NCBI GenBank assembly: GCA_005503055.1
Contig: SCOX01000012.1
Span: 42,423-106,422 of the forward strand
Origin: Lysobacteraceae bacterium P
GTDB taxonomy: Bacteria; Pseudomonadota; Gammaproteobacteria; Xanthomonadales; Xanthomonadaceae
Length of the DNA stretch: 64,000 bases
Reading direction: 5' to 3'
Positions within the stretch are counted from its first letter, which is position 1. Every line of letters starts with the position of its first letter. Shown here piece after piece: positions 7,666 through 15,471 of this stretch. The notes below the pieces were generated by a model. The model was not told the DNA's origin, did no database searches, and saw nothing but the letters and a program-made list of their open reading frames with translations. Position numbers and translations under genes: made by a program.

Positions 7666-9483
7666 TCATGCGGCGTCGAACAACCGCTGCAGCACCGCCT
7701 CGCCGTAGCGGTCGAGCTTGCTGGCGCCGATGCCGGGGACGCGGGCGAGTTCGTCCAGGTCGTCCGGCGATGCCTGGGCGATCGCGCGCAGGGTGGTGTC
7801 GTGGAAGATCACGTAGGCCGGAACGTTCTGCTCCCGCGCCGTCGTGGCCCGCCATTCGCGCAGGGCATCAAAGCGCAGCTGCGATTCCGGGTCCAGGTCG
7901 ATGAGCGGTGCGGTGGTGGTCGAACCGCCGCGCGAACGCCGTCCGCGCGCAGGTTTTTCCGGCTCGTGGCGGAAGCGCAATTCGATTTCGCCGCGCAGCA
8001 CCGGCGCGCTGGCGGCAGTGAGGCGCAGGGCGCCGTGGTGCTCGATGTCGGCCTCCAACAATCCCCCGGCCAGCAACTGGCGGAACACGCCGCGCCACTG
8101 GCGCTCGTCCAGATCGTTGCCGATGGCCCAGGTGCTGAGGCGGTCGTGGCCCCACTGCTGGACCTTGTCGGTGCCCACCCCGCGCAGCACGTCGATGATG
8201 TGTCCGGAGCCGAACCGTTGCCCGGTGCGATAAACGCATGACAGGGCCTTGCGCGCGGCTTGCGTGCCATCCCAGCTGCGCGGCGGTTCCAGGCAGTTGT
8301 CGCAATTCCCGCAGGCGCCGCCGTGCGCTTCGCCGAACCAGCCCAGCAACGCCTGGCGCCGGCACTGCGTGGATTCGCAGTAGCCCAGCAGCGCATCGAG
8401 CTTGCGCAGCTCCAGGCGCTTGCGTTCCTCGCCGGCCTCGCCTTGCTGGATCAGCTGGCGCAGGTTCACCACATCGCCCAGGCCGTAGCTGAGCCAGACC
8501 TCGGCCGCCTCGCCGTCGCGGCCGGCGCGTCCGGTTTCCTGGTAGTAGCCCTCGATCGACTTTGGCAGATCGACATGCGCAACGAAGCGCACGTCCGGCT
8601 TGTCGATGCCCATGCCGAAAGCGATGGTGGCGACCATGACGATGCCGTCCTGCTGCAGGAAGCGTCGCTGGTTCTGCGCGCGCACGGAGGCGTCCATGCC
8701 GGCGTGATAGGGCAGGGCGTTCAGGCCGGCCGCCTGCAATTGCTCGGCCACGCTTTCCACGCGCTTGCGGGAGAAGGCGTAGACGATGCCGCTTTCGCCG
8801 CGGTATCCGTCGAGAAAGTCCAGCAGCTGCCGCGAGCCGCCGCCGTCCTTGTGCACCACGCGGTAGCGCAGGTTGGGCCGGTCGAAGGAACTGACGAACT
8901 GGCGTGCGTCCTCCAGGCCCAGGCGCTCGGCGATCTCGCGGCGCGTCGGCGCGTCCGCGGTCGCGGTCAGGGCGATGCGCGGAATGTCCGGCCAGCGCTC
9001 GTGCAGCACGGTGAGCTGGCGGTACTCCGGGCGGAAGTCGTGGCCCCATTGCGAAACGCAGTGGGCTTCGTCGATGGCGAACAGGCAGATGCGGGCGCGC
9101 TCGAGCAGCGACAGGAAGCGCCCGGTGAGCAGGCGCTCGGGCGCGACGTAGAGCAGGTCCAGCTCGCCGGCGAGCAACTGGCGTTCGACGTCGGCCGCCT
9201 GCGCGGCATCGAGCGTGGAATTGAGGTAGGCCGCGCGCACGCCGAGCTGGCGCAACGCCTCGACCTGGTTCTGCATCAGCGCGATCAGCGGCGACACCAC
9301 CAGGGCGCAGCCCTCGCGCAGCAGCGCGGGCAGCTGGTAGCACAGCGACTTGCCGCCGCCGGTGGGCATGAGGACCAGGGCATCGCCGCCGCCCCCGAGG
9401 TGTTCGACGATCTGCCGTTGTTCGCCGCGGAAGTCGGGGTGGCCGAAGATGCGGCGGAGCAGGTCGAGAGCGGGGTCGGACAT
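7666..9483 (-). CDS. recQ: RecQ, ATP-dependent DNA helicase
   Basis: 605 residues, a normal RecQ length. Helicase motifs in order: Q-motif region FRGEQ, Walker A MPTGGGKSL, motif II DEAHCVSQWGHDFRPEY and motif VI QETGRAGRDG. These are followed by the RecQ zinc site (CRRQALLGWF with CGNCDNC), a winged helix, and a C-terminal HRDC domain (final 80 residues or so). It unwinds DNA 3'-5' in recombination and fork repair. Transcribed alone, between GFA genes and dps. Confidence 0.96.
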   Translation of the reverse strand: MSDPALDLLRRIFGHPDFRGEQRQIVEHLGGGGDALVLMPTGGGKSLCYQLPALLREGCALVVSPLIALMQNQVEALRQLGVRAAYLNSTLDAAQAADVERQLLAGELDLLYVAPERLLTGRFLSLLERARICLFAIDEAHCVSQWGHDFRPEYRQLTVLHERWPDIPRIALTATADAPTRREIAERLGLEDARQFVSSFDRPNLRYRVVHKDGGGSRQLLDFLDGYRGESGIVYAFSRKRVESVAEQLQAAGLNALPYHAGMDASVRAQNQRRFLQQDGIVMVATIAFGMGIDKPDVRFVAHVDLPKSIEGYYQETGRAGRDGEAAEVWLSYGLGDVVNLRQLIQQGEAGEERKRLELRKLDALLGYCESTQCRRQALLGWFGEAHGGACGNCDNCLEPPRSWDGTQAARKALSCVYRTGQRFGSGHIIDVLRGVGTDKVQQWGHDRLSTWAIGNDLDERQWRGVFRQLLAGGLLEADIEHHGALRLTAASAPVLRGEIELRFRHEPEKPARGRRSRGGSTTTAPLIDLDPESQLRFDALREWRATTAREQNVPAYVIFHDTTLRAIAQASPDDLDELARVPGIGASKLDRYGEAVLQRLFDAA

Positions 9484-9595
9484 GCCGCCAGTTTAACGGT
9501 CAGGCCGTCGCGGGGCTTTGGAAAACGGCGGCAGATCGTGTGGGAAACGGCCGCGACGGAGGCAATCCGCTCTTTCGCCGGCCCTGAACGGCCGC

Positions 9596-9620
9596 GGCCC
9601 GAGCGGGACGCGCTCGGGCC
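9596..9620 (-). terminator. Hairpin after dps
   Basis: GGCCCGAGCG (9596-9605) and CGCTCGGGCC (9611-9620) are perfectly complementary around a five-base loop, about 50 bases past the dps stop and 113 bases before recQ. It probably separates the two units; no T-run follows. Confidence 0.5.
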
Positions 9621-9671
9621 GGGGGTCGCAGACTGCCTGGCCGCGCTTGAATCAGCGCAACGGCGCCGCCA

Positions 9672-10223
9672 TCACTCCAGCAGCGAACGCAGCATCCAGG
9701 CGTACTTCTCGTGGGTCTGCAGGCGCTGGGTCATCAGGTCGACGGTCGGGTCGTCGCCGGCCTCGTCCGCGGTCTTGAGCACCTTGCGTGCGGTGCGGGC
9801 CACAGCCTCGTTGCCGGAGACCAGCTGACGCACCATTTCCTTCCAGTCCGGCGCTTCGGTCAGGCCCGGCTCCTCGGGAATCGAGCTCAGGCGGATGAAT
9901 TCCGCATACGAGCCCGGTGCGTTGAAGCCCAGGGCGCGGATGCGCTCGGCGGTTTCGTCCAGCGCGTTCCACTGCTCGGTGTACTGGCCTTCGAACATCA
10001 CGTGCAGGCTGTTGAACATCGGCCCGGTGATGTTCCAGTGGAAGTTGTGGGTCTTCAGGTACAGCGTGAAGCTGTCCGACAGGAAGCGCGACAGACCCTC
10101 GGCGATCTTCTTGCGGTCGCCGGTGCTGATGCCGATGTCGATGGCCTGGCTGCTGGCCGTCGGTGTCAGCGGGGTCTTGGCGGTCGGGGTCTTGTCGGAC
10201 TTGGTGTTCTTGGCTTTGGCCAC
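9672..10223 (-). CDS. dps: Dps-family ferritin, DNA starvation protection protein
   Basis: 183 residues. After a Lys/Thr-rich tail of about 35 residues (probably DNA-binding) comes the Dps four-helix core with the ferroxidase ligands: HNFHWNITGPMFNSLHVMFE gives two His twelve apart, then Asp and Glu in ALDETAERIRALG. The third ligand is Glu where E. coli Dps has Asp. The GTG at 10223 is preferred because GGGAGAA lies seven bases before it; an in-frame ATG at 10244 has no ribosome-binding site. It oxidises and stores iron and protects DNA. Divergent from hrpA. Confidence 0.88.
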   Translation of the reverse strand: MAKAKNTKSDKTPTAKTPLTPTASSQAIDIGISTGDRKKIAEGLSRFLSDSFTLYLKTHNFHWNITGPMFNSLHVMFEGQYTEQWNALDETAERIRALGFNAPGSYAEFIRLSSIPEEPGLTEAPDWKEMVRQLVSGNEAVARTARKVLKTADEAGDDPTVDLMTQRLQTHEKYAWMLRSLLE

Positions 10224-10311
10224 TGCAGTTCTCCCTTCGATCATGGCATTGCGGCGACAATAGGCGGTGTCGACCGCGACGTGAAATTCTTTCTATCTGG
10301 CAGTGCAATCG

Positions 10312-13300
10312 ATGAAGTCTATGGACCCGGCGGAGTCTAGTCAGGCCGATGTCAGCAATGCGTTACGCCAGGCCCGGCGCGCCATCGATGGTGCGTTGAG
10401 CCGGGACCGTGGCCGCCTGCAAGGCCTTTGGTCGCGCTGGAACGCAAAGCCCGCCGACGCCCGCATGCGCGATGCGTTCGCGCATGCGCTCGCAGCCTCC
10501 GTGGCCCAGCGCGAAGCCCGCACCGCATCGCTGCCCCACGCGCCGGTCGATCCCAACCTGCCTATTGCGGCAAAGGCCGACGAGATCGTCGAGTTGATTC
10601 GTGCGCATCCGGTGGTGGTGATCGCCGGCGAGACCGGTTCGGGCAAGACCACGCAGCTGCCCAAGCTGTGCCTGGCCGCCGGCCGTGGCGCCGCCGGCAT
10701 GATCGGTTGCACCCAGCCGCGCCGCATCGCCGCGCGCGCCGTGGCCCGCCGCGTTGCCGAAGAGCTGCAGACGCAGGTGGGCGGCGCGGTCGGCTACCAG
10801 GTCCGTTTCACCGAGAACGTCGGCGAGCAGACCGCGGTGAAGTTCATGACCGACGGCATCCTGCTGGCGGAGATCCAGTCCGACCGCTGGCTTTCGCGCT
10901 ACGACACCATCCTCATCGACGAGGCGCACGAACGCAGCCTCAACATCGACTTCCTGCTGGGCTACCTCAAGCAACTGCTGCAGCGGCGCCGCGATCTCAA
11001 GATCATCGTCACCTCGGCGACGATCGATACCGAGCGCTTTGCCGCGCATTTCGATGGCGCGCCGGTGGTGAACGTGGAAGGACGCAGCTATCCGGTCTCG
11101 GTCCGCTACCGGCCGCTGGAAGGCGGGAGCGACGACACGGCGACGACGCGTTCCGGGACGGCGCGCTCCGAGGACCGCGGCGGCGAGCGCACCATCAACG
11201 ACGGCATCGTCGCCGCCTGCGACGAGATCACCCGGGAAGACCCGCGCGGCGACGTGCTCATCTTCCTGCCGGGCGAGCGCGAGATCCGCGACGCCCACCT
11301 GGCGCTGGAACGCCGCAAGTACCGCGAAACCGAAGTGCTGCCGCTGTACGCGCGATTGTCGGTGCGTGACCAGGACCGCGTGTTCAACCCCGGCCCGAAG
11401 CGCCGCATCGTGCTGGCCACCAACGTTGCGGAAACCTCGCTGACGGTGCCGCGCATTCGCTACGTGGTCGACCCGGGCGTGGCGCGCGTGAAGCGCTACA
11501 GCCCGCGCGGCAAGCTCGACCGCCTGCACATCGAACCAGTCAGCCAGGCCAGCGCCGACCAGCGCAAGGGTCGCTGCGGACGCATCAGCGAAGGCACGTG
11601 CTATCGCCTCTACTCGCAGGCCGATTTCGAATCGCGCCCGCGCTACACCGACCCGGAAATCCGCCGCGCCGCGCTGGCGGGCGTGATCCTGCGCATGCTG
11701 TCGCTGGGCCTGGGCAGGATCGAGGAATTCCCGTTCCTCGAACCGCCCGATCCGCGCGCGATCGCCGACGGCTGGCAGCAACTGGCCGAACTGGACGCCG
11801 TCGACGAACAGCGCCATCTCACGCCCACCGGCAAGTTGATGTCGCGCATGCCGGTCGACGTGAAGCTGGCGCGCATGCTGGTGGCGGCCAATCAGGACGG
11901 CGTGCTGCGCGAAATGCTGGCGATCGCCTCGTTCCTGGGCATCCAGGACCCGCGCGAACGCCCGGCCGACCAGCGCGCCGCCGCCGACAACGCGCATGCG
12001 CAATTCGCCGATCCGAAGTCCGAGTTCGTCGGCATCCTGAAACTGTGGGATGCCTACAACACCGCGCACGAAGACCTGACGCAGTCGAAGCTGCGCACGT
12101 GGTGCGAGAAGCACTTCCTCGGCTTCCTGCGCATGCGCGAATGGCGCGAGCTGCACCGCCAGCTCAAGCTGATGGCCGAGGAGCTGGGCTGGGCGAGCGG
12201 TCCGCAAGCCGCGCCGGCGGGCGATGGCGTGCAGCTTCCGCAGGAGATGTCGTCGCAGCACTTCGCCACGCTGCACAAGGCGCTGCTCGCCGGATTGCCG
12301 ACGCAGATCGGCACGCGTGGCCAGCCTCAAGGCAAGCCAGGGGGCGGCCAGTACGACGGTCCGCGCGGCCGCAAGTTCCAGCTGTTCCCCGGTTCGCCGC
12401 TGGCGAAGAAGCCGCCGCCGTGGGTGCTGTCGGCGACGTTGCTCGACACCGAGCGCGTGTGGGCGCTGACCAATGCGGCGATCGAACCGGACTGGGTCAT
12501 CGCGCAGCTGCCGCATTTGCTGTCGCGCAGACAGCACGATCCGCGCTGGTCGCGTTCGCAGGGCCGCGTGGTCGGCAGCGAACAGATCAGCCTGTTCGGG
12601 CTGGTGCTCGCGCCCAAGCGGCCCGTGCACTACGGCGCCCTGTTTCCCGAGGAAAGCCGCGCCATCTTCTCGCGCGATGCGTTGGTGACGGGTGAGATCA
12701 ACTCGCGCAGCCAGTTCCTGCCGCGCAATCTCGCCACACTGGCGAAGGCGCGCGAAGAGGAGGCCAAGCAGCGTCGCAGTGGCCTGGTCGTGGACGAAGA
12801 GTGGATGGCGCAGTGGTACCTGGATCGCCTGCCGCCGCACGTGCACAACGCGCAGGCGCTGGACGCGTGGTACGGCAAGCTGTCGCCACCGGAGAAGGCC
12901 GCGCTGGAATGGTCGCTGGCCGATCTGATGATCGGCGACGAAACCGACGCGATGCGCTTCCCGCCGTACCTGGCGCTGGGCAACGCGCGACTGGCGGTGA
13001 AGTACCGCTTCGAGCCGGGTGCCGGCGACGACGGCATGACGATCGCCGTGCCGCTGCACCTGCTCAACGCGCTCGACCCGGTGCGGCTGACGTGGCTCGC
13101 GCCCGGCTTCGTGCTGGACAAGGCGGCGGCGCTGATCAAATCGCTGTCGAAGACGATCCGCCGCAACTTCGTGCCTGCACCGGACTTCGCGCGCGCCTTC
13201 CATGAAGCGCATGCACAGCCGGGCGCCGACAGCATCACCGGCGAACTCGCGCGTTTCCTGCACAGGCTCGGCGGCGTCGCCGTCGCGGCGACGGATTTCG

Positions 13301-14340
13301 ACGAGTCGGCGCTGGAGCCGCACCTGCGCATGAACCTGCGCCTGTTCGATCGCGACGGCAAGACCGTGCTGGCCGAGTCGCGCGACCTCGACGAACTGCG
13401 CACGCGCTTCGGCGAGCGGGCGGCGGCGGCGTTCGCGGCCAAGGCGGCGGATGGGTTGGCGCAGCGCGGGCTGACGACGTTCCCGGAGAACCCGATTCCC
13501 GCATCCGTGCCGGGGGCGGGTGGCGTGCCCGCGTATCCGGCGCTGCATGACGACGGCGACAGTGTTTCGCTACGTGTGCATGCCGAACGCAATATCGCCC
13601 GGCGTGAGCATCCGCGCGGCGTGCGCCGACTGCTGGCGATCGCGCTGGCGGACAAGCTCAAGCAGGCGCGCAAGCAATTGCCGGTGACGCCGAAGATGGG
13701 CCTGCTGTATGCGTCGATCGAAGCCGCGGCGCCGCGCACGGAAGGACTGAAGGAAGGTGACCGCCTGCGCGCGGACCTCGTCGACGGCGCGTTCGCTTCG
13801 CTCACCGCCGATGACGACCTGGGTGACATTCGCGACGCCGCGACGTTCGCCACGCGGCGCGATGCCATCGCCAAGGCGTTGTTCGGCGATGCGATGGAAC
13901 GGCTCAGGCAGGCCGAAGCCATCCTGGCCGCCGTCGCCGATGCGCGCGCCAAGCTCGAATCGCCCTTGATGGGATGGGCCAGCGGCAATCTCGATGACAT
14001 GCGCGCGCACCTGTCGACGTTGACGCCACCGGGCTTCCTGCGCAGCGTGCCCGCGCTGGCCCTGCGCGAGTATCCGCGCTACCTGAAGGCGCTCGCGCTG
14101 CGCGGCGAGCGCGCGCTGCGCGATCCCGTACGGGATCAGGCGCGCATGCTCGAACTCAAACCGTTCGTCGATGCACTGGCCTTTGCAGTGGATACGGGCG
14201 AGGCCGACACGCCCGAATGGCAGGCATTGCGCTGGGATCTGGAAGAATTGCGCGTGTCGTTGTTCGCGCAGGAACTGGGCACGCGCGGCGGCGTGTCGCC
14301 GAAGAAACTGGCGCAGCGGCTGTCGCAGCTGCGCCGCTGA
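10312..14340 (+). CDS. hrpA: HrpA, ATP-dependent DEAH-box RNA helicase
   Basis: About 1342 residues. Walker A GETGSGKTTQLPK, the DEAH box (LIDEAHERSLNIDFLLG), SAT motif VTSATIDTERF and motif VI QRKGRCGRISEG are present, followed by the HA2/OB-fold and the long C-terminal DUF3418 region typical of HrpA. The family acts on stalled ribosomes and mRNA processing. A hydrophilic insert lies between the helicase lobes (about residues 275-300). Start is uncertain: GTG 10303, ATG 10312 and ATG 10321 are in frame and none has a good ribosome-binding site. Confidence 0.95.
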   Translation: MKSMDPAESSQADVSNALRQARRAIDGALSRDRGRLQGLWSRWNAKPADARMRDAFAHALAASVAQREARTASLPHAPVDPNLPIAAKADEIVELIRAHPVVVIAGETGSGKTTQLPKLCLAAGRGAAGMIGCTQPRRIAARAVARRVAEELQTQVGGAVGYQVRFTENVGEQTAVKFMTDGILLAEIQSDRWLSRYDTILIDEAHERSLNIDFLLGYLKQLLQRRRDLKIIVTSATIDTERFAAHFDGAPVVNVEGRSYPVSVRYRPLEGGSDDTATTRSGTARSEDRGGERTINDGIVAACDEITREDPRGDVLIFLPGEREIRDAHLALERRKYRETEVLPLYARLSVRDQDRVFNPGPKRRIVLATNVAETSLTVPRIRYVVDPGVARVKRYSPRGKLDRLHIEPVSQASADQRKGRCGRISEGTCYRLYSQADFESRPRYTDPEIRRAALAGVILRMLSLGLGRIEEFPFLEPPDPRAIADGWQQLAELDAVDEQRHLTPTGKLMSRMPVDVKLARMLVAANQDGVLREMLAIASFLGIQDPRERPADQRAAADNAHAQFADPKSEFVGILKLWDAYNTAHEDLTQSKLRTWCEKHFLGFLRMREWRELHRQLKLMAEELGWASGPQAAPAGDGVQLPQEMSSQHFATLHKALLAGLPTQIGTRGQPQGKPGGGQYDGPRGRKFQLFPGSPLAKKPPPWVLSATLLDTERVWALTNAAIEPDWVIAQLPHLLSRRQHDPRWSRSQGRVVGSEQISLFGLVLAPKRPVHYGALFPEESRAIFSRDALVTGEINSRSQFLPRNLATLAKAREEEAKQRRSGLVVDEEWMAQWYLDRLPPHVHNAQALDAWYGKLSPPEKAALEWSLADLMIGDETDAMRFPPYLALGNARLAVKYRFEPGAGDDGMTIAVPLHLLNALDPVRLTWLAPGFVLDKAAALIKSLSKTIRRNFVPAPDFARAFHEAHAQPGADSITGELARFLHRLGGVAVAATDFDESALEPHLRMNLRLFDRDGKTVLAESRDLDELRTRFGERAAAAFAAKAADGLAQRGLTTFPENPIPASVPGAGGVPAYPALHDDGDSVSLRVHAERNIARREHPRGVRRLLAIALADKLKQARKQLPVTPKMGLLYASIEAAAPRTEGLKEGDRLRADLVDGAFASLTADDDLGDIRDAATFATRRDAIAKALFGDAMERLRQAEAILAAVADARAKLESPLMGWASGNLDDMRAHLSTLTPPGFLRSVPALALREYPRYLKALALRGERALRDPVRDQARMLELKPFVDALAFAVDTGEADTPEWQALRWDLEELRVSLFAQELGTRGGVSPKKLAQRLSQLRR

Positions 14341-14346
14341 CGCGCG

Positions 14347-14853
14347 TCAGTCGACGCGCTGGACCTTGATCGGCGGCGTGCCGTCGTCGATGCGCAGGTA
14401 CCAAGCGCCGAGGAATCCGGGCGCGATGGTCACCTTGAGGTTCTCCACGGGGCGCGGGAAATTCACGCCCGAGTCCAGCACGCGCCAGCGCTGGCCGTTG
14501 TCGAGCAGCAGCGTCTGCCCCTGCGCCCAGCCGCGCGCCGTGCCCGGCACGGTGGCGGTGACCACCTGCGCGGCGGTGCGCTTCGGAATGCGTCCGGCTT
14601 CGTCCTGCGTTCGCTTGGCGTCTGCGGCGCGAAGATCGGCGTCGCGTTCCTCACTGAGCAGGCGATTGAGCAGCGCGAGCTGTGTGGCCGAGAGCGTGTT
14701 CAGTCCGGTTTCGCGCAACTCGTCCGCACTCAGGCGCTGTTCGACCGGAACGTAGGGACGTTCGGCGGCGAACAGGGGTGTGCACAGCAACAACGCGATC
14801 GCGAACAACGGGCTCGCGAAAAACCTGCTAGGGAGCAGAGGGGAACGGCGCAT
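14347..14853 (-). CDS. Exported protein of unknown function (paralogue A)
   Basis: 168 residues with a signal peptide (hydrophobic core ALLLCTPLFAAE). The mature part has a charged helical segment (LSADELRETGLNTLSATQLALLNRLL) followed by a beta-rich domain with LDNGQRW and a C-terminal GAWYLRIDD-VQRVD. It resembles the neighbour at 14901-15404 in layout and in these motifs, so the pair is a tandem duplication. GAGGTG precedes the ATG. I do not recognise a characterised family; the LDNGQxW segment suggests a small beta-barrel. Convergent with hrpA, seven bases away. Confidence 0.8.
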   Translation of the reverse strand: MRRSPLLPSRFFASPLFAIALLLCTPLFAAERPYVPVEQRLSADELRETGLNTLSATQLALLNRLLSEERDADLRAADAKRTQDEAGRIPKRTAAQVVTATVPGTARGWAQGQTLLLDNGQRWRVLDSGVNFPRPVENLKVTIAPGFLGAWYLRIDDGTPPIKVQRVD

Positions 14854-14900
14854 CGGATCACCTCAAGGAGCGGACGGACACGGATGCCTCGCGGCGCGGA

Positions 14901-15404
14901 TCACTTGACGCGCTGCACCTTCGCGCGGCTGTTGTAGCCGTCCACCGACAGGTACCACGCGCCGCCGACGAGGCTGGGCGTGATGCGCACCTTCGGCTTG
15001 TCGAGCTTGGCGCTTAGCGAGGCGTCGTCGATCTGCTGCCAAACCTGGCCGTTGTCGAGCGTGAAGCTGCGGCCCTTTCCGAAGCCGGTAAAGCCGCCCG
15101 TCATGGCCGCGGTCACCGGGTCGCGCGATTCGCGCCCGAACATGCCGCGATCGTCCGAGGACTCCTGTTTCGCGACTTCGGCCGCCTTGGCGGTCTCCAC
15201 CTGCAGCGTGCCTTCAAGCCAGGCGTTGAGGTTGGCCAGTTCGGCCGCGGACAGCTTCTCCAGACCGGCAGCCTTGAATTGCTCGTAGGACATCTGCTGT
15301 TCGATCTTCTGCTGCGCCAGCGCCGTCGTGGCCAAGGGCAGCAGCGCGGCGAGCGCGGCGATTGCGACGAGGCGAGGGCGGACGGACGGGGCGATGCAGG
15401 TCAT
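14901..15404 (-). CDS. Exported protein of unknown function (paralogue B)
   Basis: 167 residues. GGAGGAA precedes the ATG at 15404 and a signal peptide follows (cleavage near TTALAQQ). The mature protein repeats the layout of paralogue A: YEQFKAAGLEKLSAAELANL, then GRSFTLDNGQVWQQID and a C-terminal GGAWYLSVDGYNSRAKVQRVK. The motif KLSAAELANLN is also seen in small xanthomonad periplasmic proteins. Function unknown. It is divergent from relA (67 bases between starts) and probably heads a two-gene unit with paralogue A. Confidence 0.82.
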   Translation of the reverse strand: MTCIAPSVRPRLVAIAALAALLPLATTALAQQKIEQQMSYEQFKAAGLEKLSAAELANLNAWLEGTLQVETAKAAEVAKQESSDDRGMFGRESRDPVTAAMTGGFTGFGKGRSFTLDNGQVWQQIDDASLSAKLDKPKVRITPSLVGGAWYLSVDGYNSRAKVQRVK

Positions 15405-15471
15405 GCGCTGTTCCTCCAGGAAGATGCGGGCTAGTGTAGACCGTCCCCGCGCCGCATATCGTTCCACTGCC

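Noticed and set aside
10363..13548. Minus-strand open frame of 1061 codons opposite hrpA
   Set aside because: Shadow frame; hrpA carries all helicase motifs on the other strand.
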